Shown here in pieces: positions 22,524 to 31,531 of a stretch of 64,000 nt of DNA. A program made the translations under genes and the position numbers. Under the pieces are notes generated by a model. The model was not told the origin of the DNA. It did not search any database and saw only the letters and a list, made by a program, of their open reading frames with translations. Location: contig OZ020616.1 of NCBI GenBank assembly GCA_963971575.1, positions 36,126,306-36,190,305 on the forward strand, written 5' to 3'. The first letter of the stretch is position 1. Each line of letters opens with the position of its first letter. The DNA is from Liopterus haemorrhoidalis (taxonomy: Eukaryota > Arthropoda > Insecta > Coleoptera > Dytiscidae).

Positions 22524-23303
22524 AGAGGTCGGTTTCGTCGGCATCGTAAATGTCATCTGGACTATAAGTGCTTAGATAAATAGGATAGAATAGAATGTAG
22601 TATTTTTCCACTCTTCAACGCTTGTATTATCCGCACAGCTCTTTGAAATTTGATGTGTCTTTTTCCAAGGAAACAACCAACCATCATTGTGGTCCAACTT
22701 TTTGGCTTATGCTTCTGCCTGCGCCTTCAATATTAGACCGCTGATACTCCCGCCTCGCTTAGTAACTTCGGAAAACCATTTATCCAGCGCCTCCTCTATT
22801 TCTGGATCCTTACGCTCCCGTTTTCTTTTGGAGGTTCCTGGTTTTTCTTCATGTATCATCCATTTATCACGTAGTTGTTTTTCGTTTTTTAAGAGGCGCG
22901 ATATTGTAGATTTTGGCACATTTATTATCTCAACAAGCTGACGATGGCTAGTGTTATTTGGCTGGCTTTAAATTTCATCTAGAATAGCAATTTTATTTTT
23001 AAGTGTCAAAACATTTCTTGGCATCTTGGAAAAGGTTACATCAGTGACTCACTTTATACTGAATTTACGTTAACGTCAAGGTGAATCCCCACTCCAACGC
23101 TGGATATTCGCGTGTGAATCCTCGGCTCCACGGGAATTCACTCGATTACTGTCCCGATTAAACCGAATATTATCCCGAAAAACCGAAGTAAATTTGTGTT
23201 ATTGGTTTTGTATCCTTGGTTTTGTTTCCGTACTTTAGGATTTGTCCCCAATAAGCGACTCTCCCGATTAATTAGTGTCCTGATTAAGCGGAATCGACTC
23301 TAT
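22524..23303 (-). pseudogene. Tigger-like transposase fragment with 5' terminal region
   Basis: The 5' side (23303 downward) begins TAGAGTCGATTCCGCTTAATC, a Tigger-type terminal sequence. The transposase starts at 23024: MPRNVLTLKNKIAILDEI, one stop, then the CENP-B-like helix (VPKSTISRLLKNEKQLRDKW) and a second basic segment (ALDKWFSEV). After an internal deletion, the far end reads DDIYDADETDL near 22540-22570, the first DDE motif region. The rest of the catalytic domain is missing. Dead copy. Confidence 0.8.
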
Positions 23304-23985
23304 CTAAATTACAAGGTAGCAATTCTGAAAATTTGCCGCTACTTGAAACTAGCCACCGTGGTACGCTTACACACTAGCAACACCGGGTTGGAGGAGATTC
23401 ATGATTTTCCGGTATCTTTTCTCGCTTTCCATTTCCCCTGTAGAAAATTTTGTAGAATTCAGCATATGTGCTCGTTCCTTATCATGCAGAAATTGTTTAC
23501 TCAGGTAACATTTATCTACCTAATGAATATCAGAGTGTTTACGAGTAAAAGTTTGTACACTATTGTGTCACGTTTATTTGTACTTATTACAATATATGTA
23601 ATAAAGTCACTGTTCCTTATTTTTACTTTAAAATTTGATTTAAAAAAAAAAACTAATTATTTAGAACAGAGGTGAAGGGGGCGCGACCCCACTTGAGCGG
23701 CAAAAGCTCATAGTAAAAGTACCATAGCTATAGCAAAAATAAATAAATAAATAAAAATTTCTAATGATTCATGTACTTATCAGATATGATTTAGCAAAGT
23801 TATTCAGACCTACCCAAATTAAAATATATGTTATTAATAGCCAGTTGCAAAGGAACGTGTTAAATGTTTCAACTAGATTTATTCTTATTTAAGTTAAAAT
23901 CATATGTTTCTGTATGTTGTTTTGACTCGAGTTAGGGATAACTCAAGTTAAAACACTTAACTCGTTCTATAACAACCGGCCATTA
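23304..23985. other. No gene seen
   Basis: A 159-codon ORF at 23196-23675 crosses the Tigger terminal region and is judged fortuitous. No other structure. Confidence 0.5.
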
Positions 23986-24511
23986 ATCTTTTGAATTTTA
24001 TGTGGTTCATCATCATAATCATTGGCTTTTACAGCTCTTATAGGGAGTTTGCCACTACAACGATTCGCCTCCAGACTGTACGATTCGGAACCAGTCTGCG
24101 CCAGCTGTTCTTTCCTAGTTTCTGGAGATCTTTGAATGCACTATCCATCCATCTGGTATGTGGTCTTCCCCTCGGCCTTGCGGTACTTGGCATGCTCTCG
24201 AACACTCTTTGGATATTATCGGTATTTGGCAATCTAATCATGGGTCCTAGCCAGCGTATTCTGGCGCTCTTGATGAACCCGATAACATCATGATGTTCAT
24301 ACAGCCTTCGTGTCTATTCATTTCTCTGAATTCTCCATATTCCATCTTCTTGTACCGGACCATATATTCGGCGCAATACTTCCCTTTCAAAAATCCTGAG
24401 CTGTTCTTCTTTCTCTTGTCGGAATGGCCAGTACTCGCTACCATACGTGAGTACTGGCCGAATTATCGTTTTGTACAGTCTTATATTTGATATTCTTATA
24501 TAGATTTCTAG

Positions 24512-25892
24512 AGGGGCGGCAGAGAAATAGAAGAAGTGAAGACTTTAAAATACCTAGGATATGTACTAGCGAGGAACAATGGGGCTGAACTACACATAAG
24601 GGAAAGAGTAAAGAAGGCAACAATAGTCATGGGGAAGCTGTGGAGTATAGGAGAGAGGAAGTTTAATGACGATATTAGATGGAGATTGAGGTTGTTTGAC
24701 GCCGTGGTGAAGAACATTCTACTATATGGGGTGGAAATTTGGGGATGGAAGGAATGGAGAATGCAGAACGAGTACAGGAGAGGTATTTGAGATGGATCTT
24801 AGGGGTAGATAGAACAACACCAGGATATATTGTAAGAGAGGAACTGAAAAGGGATAAGATGAAGGTGGGTACAGGAAGGTGGGCGGTTAAGTACGAGGAG
24901 AAAGTAAGAATAGAAACAGACAAAAGAATAATGAGGGAATGCTGGGAGGAAAGAGCCAGAGAGGAACAGAAAGGAAGATGGTACGCATGGGGGGAGATGA
25001 GAAAGGAGTATTACTGGAGATGCGGAGTGGATGCGGCAAAGGTGGAAAGGAGAAGAAAAGACGGGATAAGCGTGATTGAGAAGTTGTGGAGGAGGGATAA
25101 GGAAGTGGGGGAGCAAGAAAGGACAGTCAGAATAGACAAATCAAGGAGCGCAGGGAGATATAAGGAGGTCAGAACTATAGGGGTACCAAGCTATTTGAAG
25201 GGAGAAAGAGGAAGGTCAGGAGGTAGAGTGAGGAGGATTGCGAAGCTAAGGTGCGGGAATGAAGAAAGAGGAAATGGATACTGGAGGAAACAGGAGGATA
25301 AGATGTGTAGGATGTGCGGGGAGGAGGAAGAAGATATAGAGCACCTCGCGAAGAGGTGTAGAGAGATGACAGTATGGTCGAGGAGCACACTAGACCTGTT
25401 GCACGAAGATGGAAGGGGGGAGAGGTGGGCGAAGGAATTAGAGGCAAGAAGGATTGAGATCGGGGAAGGATAACAGGAAGGGGTAAAGGAAGGAAGGAAG
25501 AGGCCCGGTGGGAGGCAGAAGGCGAGAAATGGAAGGAAGGAAGGTAGCTGAGGTCACCTGGAAATGGGGTAGAAAGGAAGGGAGATAGGAGGAGGGGTGA
25601 AGACGCGGTTGGAAGGGAAGAGAATGGAATAAAATAAATTAAAGATGGGCGAGAGAACTGGAAGCAAGAAGGAAGAAGATTGGAGAGGGAAACCAGAATG
25701 AGAATAGGAAGAAAGAGAGGGACACTGGAGCAAGAAGGAAGAAATGAGAGAAAATGTAATATATTGTAAATTAAATTTTATGTTATGTAATTTGGATTGT
25801 TTTGTATTGTTTTGGTTATTTTATTTATTTTATTTCTATTTGTAATGGCTAATGCCCTGTACGCCGCTAGGCCTAGGGAGAAATAAAGAATA
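24512..25892 (+). mobile_element. R1-like LINE, 5'-truncated, 16-bp target duplication
   Basis: TTATATAGATTTCTAG at 24496-24511 is repeated exactly at 25893-25908. Between them lies a 1381-bp insert whose coding frame is open from its first bases, so it is 5'-truncated by incomplete reverse transcription. The 3' end is an untranslated region ending in AATAAAGAA without a long poly(A). The plus strand is strikingly purine-rich (GA) compared with all neighbours. Confidence 0.9.
24518..25473 (+). pseudogene. R1-like LINE reverse transcriptase C-terminal region, one frameshift
   Basis: The frame opens EIEEVKTLKYLGYVLARNNG and KLWSIGERKFNDDIRWRL, the thumb region after the RT palm, followed by LLYGVEIWGW. 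A one-base shift near 24755 moves to ENAERVQERYLRWILGVDRT, which continues to 25473. A cysteine/histidine motif CRMCGEEEEDIEHLAKRC (CX2CX8HX4C, about 25307-25360) lies near the C terminus, as in R1/LOA/Jockey-type LINE proteins. Endonuclease and catalytic RT parts are absent. The protein is very rich in Glu, Arg, Lys and Gly, matching the GA-rich strand. Confidence 0.75.
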
Positions 25893-26000
25893 TTATATAG
25901 ATTTCTAGATTTGAAGGGGTCCAACAGTGATTAATAGGCTTTGTTTGCTAATTTTCTGTGGTTAAAGTATAAAATTTATGTATGTCGGACCTAGACTATA

Positions 26001-26500
26001 TTTTAAATGTTAATTTAATGAAACCAACAATTGTTTTGCGATCGGATGTAATTATTCTGCGATTGAAAATCCCCAGCCGGGTTGTGTGATAAAAGACTCT
26101 TTGAATACTGAATATATATGTTTAAACAACAGCATTATCATATTTGAAAATGAAAATGGCATTTTGTGCTGATTACAGTTTTAAGTATTGCAGTTTACGT
26201 AAATTCTTTATAATTACTTACGTAATAATTTATCATCATGCAATCATTATGCAATTGGCAATTGCAGACCAATTGCAAACAAAACACAATTTAATAAATT
26301 CAATTTTAAGTTTATACCCAATTTTCTTATCATTATTTTTGGATTATGTTCGCTATGATACACACAACTTAAATGAATTCGACATAATTGGCTCTTGAAA
26401 GACAATGAAAATCTTGAGAAAGTACATTTTAGTAATTTGACTACCTTTTAGATATAAGCTCTTTGATTATGTCTGACATAACAGTCCGTTGTTCAAGTTG
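26001..26500. other. No gene seen
   Basis: AT-rich. An 84-codon ORF at 26144-26398 is unrecognised. Confidence 0.5.
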
Positions 26501-27250
26501 ATCAATTAGATCTTCCCAAAATATTTGTTCTGCACCATACATTCTTACATTCTTAAAATAAAACATACATTCTCTTCAACCAAAACATTTAATACAGGCG
26601 TTCCTCAAGGCTCCATTATTGGACGTACCCTCTTTAACTATATGAACGACACAATAATTTCTGGACAAAATCTTGCTGATAATATAATAAAATATATACA
26701 AAATCAACATCAACAGACATTACTGACACCCTACAAATATACTTAACAGATATTGAGACATTCTACGCTACCTGCAGTATAAAAATGTATGTAAAGTAAA
26801 CGAAAGTTGTATTCTTTCCTAAGGGAAAACATTAGCCAAATAGTGAATTAATTTGCTTCAACGTAATCATAACTTGGAAGAAAGAAGCAAAATATCAGCA
26901 TTATTATGGATTACAGGCTAACATGGAAATCCTATCACCCAGATAACAAACAAAGGCAACCAAAAGCTCTTTTGCTCTACCTACTAATCAACATGAAAAG
27001 CAAACTCACAAAACAGCATATTTCTCTATACCTCTCTTATTGTACCTATAATTACATATGCCTCTCCTGCATGGTGAGCAGCCAAAACCACAATGGAAAA
27101 ACAATCAATTATTTAAAACAAAACCCTGCGTATAATACTAACATTTCAATAATACTAACACACAAAGAATTAAACTAACGATTAAAAACAGAATTATCTA
27201 AGTTATCTAATTATCTAGTTACCCCTAAAATTTTACGAAAATGCAATCGC
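26501..27250 (+). pseudogene. Jockey-type LINE reverse transcriptase fragment (decayed)
   Basis: The plus strand reads TGVPQGSIIGRTLFNYMNDT near 26595-26655, the conserved PQGS block with substitutions, and then DYRLTWKSY, MKSKLTKQHISLY and YICLSCMVS in shifting frames to about 27080, the region behind the palm of Jockey-type enzymes. The catalytic (Y/F)ADD motif is reduced to LADN. Several frame changes. No ends recognised. Confidence 0.7.
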
Positions 27251-27502
27251 CAACCTCAAGCAACTCATAAACATTATTGGCTATTATAGACATAGAATTC
27301 TTTCTGTACCCACATATAAATCGGGAGAATATATTTTGTTTTTGCTTATTGCCATGAACTCTGTCTTCTTGCTGCTTCTATAGGAATTGACTGTTATTCA
27401 TAACCCTACTATTCCAACTAGGGACCGCGATGATTTCTTCTTCGTGATTTCCAACGTTAGGGTGATCTAACAAGGACAATGGAACACAAATTCTAATCAA
27501 CA

Positions 27503-27575
27503 GGGTGACTGTACTGACTGTGCGTAGGAGGCAATTAACATGTTATGACTTGTGAAAGGGTTCACATGGAAGTAA
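27503..27575 (+). repeat. Direct repeat unit 1
   Basis: About 73 bp (GACTGTGCGTAGGAGGCAATTAACATG... GGTTCACATGGAAGTAAGT shown in part) repeated with few changes at 29099-29173. Possible remnants of one element family; no function can be given. Confidence 0.6.
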
Positions 27576-28320
27576 GTTATTTATTTAGGAAATTATTATT
27601 ACACTCATGTTATACATTATATCTGTTTGGACAACACAAACAGTCGCTTCAAGGCAAATCCTCTTATGGCTTCTATGCCACTGCTTATGCTAGGCTACTG
27701 GTTGGAATACGTTTCTCTACGAACTCACCAGTTTGCAGTTTTTTAATTAGTACATTTTTACACAGTAATGTATCAAATCTTGTTCAAACAACACCTACAG
27801 ACTTCATCTTTGGTCTTCCTACAGACAGTTTCCGAGAGTTTCAACTAAAATTGTGCATCTACACACACCCCAATAGGACAGTGCACAACAGGTCTCCAGC
27901 ACCACATATCTGCTTAGTTCTTACACCGATCCAGCACTAAAAGATAAGTATTTAGTTATATTCTCACATATTTTAATTGCTTATCTTTTTAGTTGCTTTT
28001 TTACATCCACGTTCCACGTGGTATTGCATAAGTGCACAAGTAGCCGTATGTTTGCTGTAGCACCTCAGCGTGCCCTTTAGTAGCCATCTATCATTATCAT
28101 CAGCTGTATAAGAGCAATACTGTGTTTTGCAACATTTTTAGGTAGTCCAAGTCCATAGGATTGAGAATCTTCCACTGTGCCTTGCCGCTTGGCCCTGCAT
28201 TTAATTGCACCCGCTTGTCTTGGAACCTAAAAAACGCAAGCATGGTATCTGCTTAAAATAAGTTTTTTTTTAACGCAGAACAGAACTAACTGCCCTAATT
28301 ATACTGTGGCTCACAAACAT
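27576..28320. other. No gene seen
   Basis: The 131-codon ORF at 27545-27940 begins in the direct repeat and shows no known motif. Confidence 0.5.
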
Positions 28321-28324
28321 CCAT

Positions 28325-28393
28325 GCCTTGACGGGGATTCGAACCCGGGACTTTTGGCGTGAAGCACGAGCAATACCTCTACACTACCAAAGC
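28325..28393 (-). tRNA. tRNA-like pseudogene or tRNA-derived SINE head
   Basis: Read on the minus strand, the 69-nt stretch has a 7-bp acceptor-like pairing (GCTTTGG with TCAAGGC), an A-box-like TAGTGTAGAGG and a B box GGGTTCGAATCC. The T arm has one mismatch and the anticodon stem does not pair properly, so it is not a functional tRNA. The loop position would read TTC (Glu-like), but this is weak. Probably a tRNA pseudogene or the head of a SINE. Confidence 0.5.
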
Positions 28394-28399
28394 CGAACA

Positions 28400-29095
28400 G
28401 TTGCACCCACAATGAATAGAATTAACCGATACAACATCAATGTACATGGACGTTCAGCTGCAATTCTGGTAAAATAGCACACTTTATTTAGCCATTAAGC
28501 TTCCCTTGCCCGATTCCTTCTAGGCATCCTACACGCTAGGGACTTATCCGTGACCTGACTCCACTACACGCTGGCAACCACACGTTATGCGATGTCTTCT
28601 GCATAGGGATCCTCCTTCCGTTTTTACATTTATGTGGGCCTCATTCTATCTTTCCAAAGGTAACGAATCCCTTTGTGTTAAAACTGGCATGCATGCTGCG
28701 TCAGTGAAGAGTCTAAAATACCTCTCCTTCCCATAATAGTTGCTGGGTCACCCAATAATCTACCACCAGCCCGCGTTAATTATCCAGTCTACTCGCAAAG
28801 GCACTGATTTTTCGAGTAATCCGTCCAATACGCGCTTCTGTCGCAACAATATCATTCTCTAATTATTAATATATACAATACATCAATTAATAATTTCTAG
28901 TTAACAGATTGTAAATATTGAAGGATTTAGATAAACACAAATTAATATTATTAAAAAATCAGATGTGACATCACAGTAGCAGTGAGTTGAAACAAAGGGT
29001 AAGTCAATGAGAGTAATGTATAGATTATTCATGTGGTGATATTGAAGGGAAACAACCACTATACACTTTAAGAGAGTATCTAATGAGAGCTGTGA
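28400..29095. other. No gene seen
   Basis: Slightly less AT-rich than the surroundings, with no recognised coding region or element ends. Confidence 0.5.
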
Positions 29096-29098
29096 GGT

Positions 29099-29173
29099 CG
29101 GGAGTCAGCATGATGACTGTGCGTACGAGGCAGTTGACATGTTACGACTTGTGAAAGGGTTCACATGGAAGTA
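29099..29173 (+). repeat. Direct repeat unit 2
   Basis: Second copy of the unit at 27503-27575, with a few base differences (for example GTACGAGG for GTAGGAGG). Confidence 0.6.
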
Positions 29174-29529
29174 AGTGGATGAATATGATTGAGTGCGAAA
29201 TCAAAGGGTTTCTCAGCTGAATAAATAGGCGTGTTTAAGGATGTGTGTATGAGAATCGAGAATGAGGAGTGTGTGTCAAAGATATTCATAGGTTTGTTTC
29301 AGACTTGAAAGTATGTCAGGATAAAAGTGAACGCAAGAACTTTTGCTGTTAAATGTGCTATAAAGTTTCTCAGAAGATATTTGTTTTTCTTTTATTATAA
29401 AAGGATATGTGAGTATAATAAAATTGTTGTTGCCTTTACGTTCTAATCTTATTTGTTTGACTTCCATTAAATGTTTATTATCGTTTTATGCATTGTTTCT
29501 TTGCTTCAAAATTTATTTTAGGGGAAGCA

Positions 29530-29760
29530 TAATTTAGTTGGGATGGAACTAGGAGAAAGACAAATTGTACAAATTCAAACGTTCAAACATTTGGCATCAG
29601 TGATAGCAGACAATGTAAAATAAATGTATAAATAATAAAAAGAATAGGAGCAGCTGGAAAAGTCTTCAAAAATCTGTGACAGTCATTTGATTCTTCATAG
29701 TTGCCCTACGAATTATTTCATACCGCTCTTAGTCTCAGCAGAATAGCTCGTGCTTAAACT
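29530..29760 (+). pseudogene. RTE-like LINE fragment (decayed)
   Basis: Frames read IQIQTFKHLASVIADNVK-like, then IKRIGAAGKVFKNL, resembling the FKYLGSVI...IGAAGRVFNSL segment of RTE-type LINE proteins (compare 62340-62460). Stops and shifts present. Confidence 0.5.
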
Positions 29761-29767
29761 TGAGCTT

Positions 29768-30072
29768 CTAGCTTCTCTTTGTGAGATTTTCCCATTTATT
29801 GTATACATATTTAGGCTATCGGTTCTTCTCAGTTGTTTTTATCAGTTGGTGTGGACTCCGTTTCCATCAGCAGTTGATGAATCTATTGCTTCTAGCCTTT
29901 CTCTTTGTCTGCTTTTCTCGTTTATTGTATACATATTTTGCATCTCTGAGCAAGATTTGGAAAATGAAGCTATCGGTTCTTCTCAGTTGTTCTTATCAAC
30001 TGTTGTGAATTCCGTCTTGATTCTTCAAACATCAATTCTTGAATCAGCAGTTGAAGATTCTATTGGTGGTTT
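29768..30072. repeat. Diverged tandem duplication, about 120-175 bp units
   Basis: TTTATTGTATACATATTT, CTATCGGTTCTTCTCAGTTGT and ATCAGCAGTTGA each occur twice in the same order. The second unit carries extra bases. The overlapping 144-codon ORF at 29750-30184 arises from this duplication and is not convincing as a gene. Confidence 0.6.
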
Positions 30073-30593
30073 TATGGACGTTTCTCAACATATTTTCTTT
30101 ATTGATGATCACATTATAAAAAATCGTTATTCACTAAAATATATTATCTATTGTTTAATTTGTAAATTTCGAATTATTGTATAAAAACAAAAAAATAATG
30201 ATCAAATTTTTGGGTTGGTAAATAATCCTCGAGTAAATACCGGGTAAAAATTCGTGTAATATATTTCAATATAATACACGTGTTTTACTGTTTCCTCATA
30301 TTTTATAAAAATAGTTGAGTTCTTTTTATAATTAATACAGTTGTGCGATATCTATTGATTCATAAAAAAAATATCTTTCAAGTGAACCAGTTATTAGCAA
30401 AATATTTTCTTGTGTGCATTGATAAACAATATTAATTACAAATAAATATTTTTTTCTATCTTAAGCGTAAACTAACTTGTTTCTTAGTGATCTAAATCCA
30501 GTGCATCATTACGTCAGCGAACACCGTCATCAACTTACAAGAAGTAACCAGTGCTAATTACATTTTGCCAATTTTTCAAATTAATTCATTGAA

Positions 30594-31478
30594 ATGGTTT
30601 CTTCGTGTGTTAAATGCAAAAGAAATTTAAATCACCGTACATATCCAGGAGTTACTTGTATAGGTGCCTGCAAGAATAACTACCACTTCACCTGCATTAC
30701 TCTTCCCGAAGAAGAAAAAGAAGCTCTACAGAAGTTTCCCAATCTTGCATGGATTTGTACCAAATGCAAGAATGTTGACAAAACAAAGATATTGAGTCCT
30801 ACTATAAGCAACATTTCTCATAATAATGATGATCCGTCTTTAGCCGATGTTATGTACCAACTAAAAGAAATTGAAAAATCAGTTATATTTTTTTCACAAA
30901 AAATTGATGACTTTCAAAGAAATTTTGATTTATTTACGGGTAAAATTAATATGATTGAACCATTAGCTGCAGAGGTCAAATTTCTTAAAGCTAAAGTTGA
31001 AGATATGGAGCAACGATCCAGATCTAATAATGTTGAAATAGTAGGGCTGCCTGAGAAAGTCAATGAGAATTTAATAACTACGATCAAAGAAATTGGAGCT
31101 GTTGTCAATTGTCCAGTTGCTGAACAGGATATCGACGCACTGCATCGTGTTGCGTCATATAATGTAAATAGCAACAGACCAAAAAATGTAATAGTGAGGT
31201 TTGTTTCCAGGCTAAAGAAAGACACATTTTTGGCCTGCGCTAGAAAATGTAAGGATCTAACGGCTGATAAACTTAATCTAAAGGAAAACAATAAAATATT
31301 CATAAACGATCACCTTAGTCCTACTAACAAATTATTATTGAAGAATACCAAAGCGGCCGCAGCAGATAATGGTTTTAAGTACGTCTGGGTTCGGAACTGC
31401 AATATATTCGCCAGAAAAAATGATAACTCTCCATTCCTAATTATCCGTTCTGAACACGATATTGCTAAATTAAAATAA
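30594..31478 (+). CDS. LINE ORF1 protein: PHD-like finger, coiled coil, FP25K-like domain
   Basis: 294 residues. An N-terminal PHD-like zinc finger holds cysteine pairs CVKC (5-8) and WICTKC (55-58), with TCIGAC and HFTC between. A coiled coil lies at about 85-145 (leucine/isoleucine heptads up to VEDMEQRSR). The C-terminal half contains SNNVEIVGLPE, DIDALHRV, NVIVRFVSRLKKDTFLA and KIFINDHLSP, a pattern shared with baculovirus FP25K-like proteins and ORF1 of insect LINEs. ORF1 proteins of this class bind RNA and form the retrotransposition particle with ORF2. It starts at the first ATG of the frame. The frame is intact. Confidence 0.85.
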   Translation: MVSSCVKCKRNLNHRTYPGVTCIGACKNNYHFTCITLPEEEKEALQKFPNLAWICTKCKNVDKTKILSPTISNISHNNDDPSLADVMYQLKEIEKSVIFFSQKIDDFQRNFDLFTGKINMIEPLAAEVKFLKAKVEDMEQRSRSNNVEIVGLPEKVNENLITTIKEIGAVVNCPVAEQDIDALHRVASYNVNSNRPKNVIVRFVSRLKKDTFLACARKCKDLTADKLNLKENNKIFINDHLSPTNKLLLKNTKAAAADNGFKYVWVRNCNIFARKNDNSPFLIIRSEHDIAKLK

Positions 31479-31531
31479 TGCATATCATTATTTTCTGTTA
31501 ATTATTTAATTCATATCGATTTTTCTTTGTA

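Larger units (their letters stand above)
23990..26000 (-). pseudogene. RTE-like LINE C-terminal fragment, split by another LINE
   Basis: On the minus strand the C-terminal half of an RTE-type reverse transcriptase reads LANKAY-SLL near 25950, SRNLYKNIKYKTVQ around the insertion, RPVLTYGSEYWP near 24440, and RPRGRPHTRWMDSAFKDLQKL near 24150. It has stops and shifts. A 5'-truncated R1-like LINE (24512-25892) is inserted with a 16-bp duplication, and the reading resumes cleanly on the far side, which confirms the nesting. Confidence 0.75.

Noticed and set aside
23196..23675. 159-codon plus-strand ORF
   Set aside because: Begins within the Tigger terminal region and is rich in Phe, Leu and Lys, as expected of random AT-rich sequence.
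24675..25447. Minus-strand Ser/Pro/Leu-rich ORFs
   Set aside because: Antisense shadows of the GA-rich LINE coding strand.
27545..27940. 131-codon ORF starting in a direct repeat
   Set aside because: No motif recognised and no second coding signal.
29750..30184. 144-codon ORF upstream of the intact LINE
   Set aside because: Explained by a diverged tandem duplication; hydrophobic composition follows T-richness.
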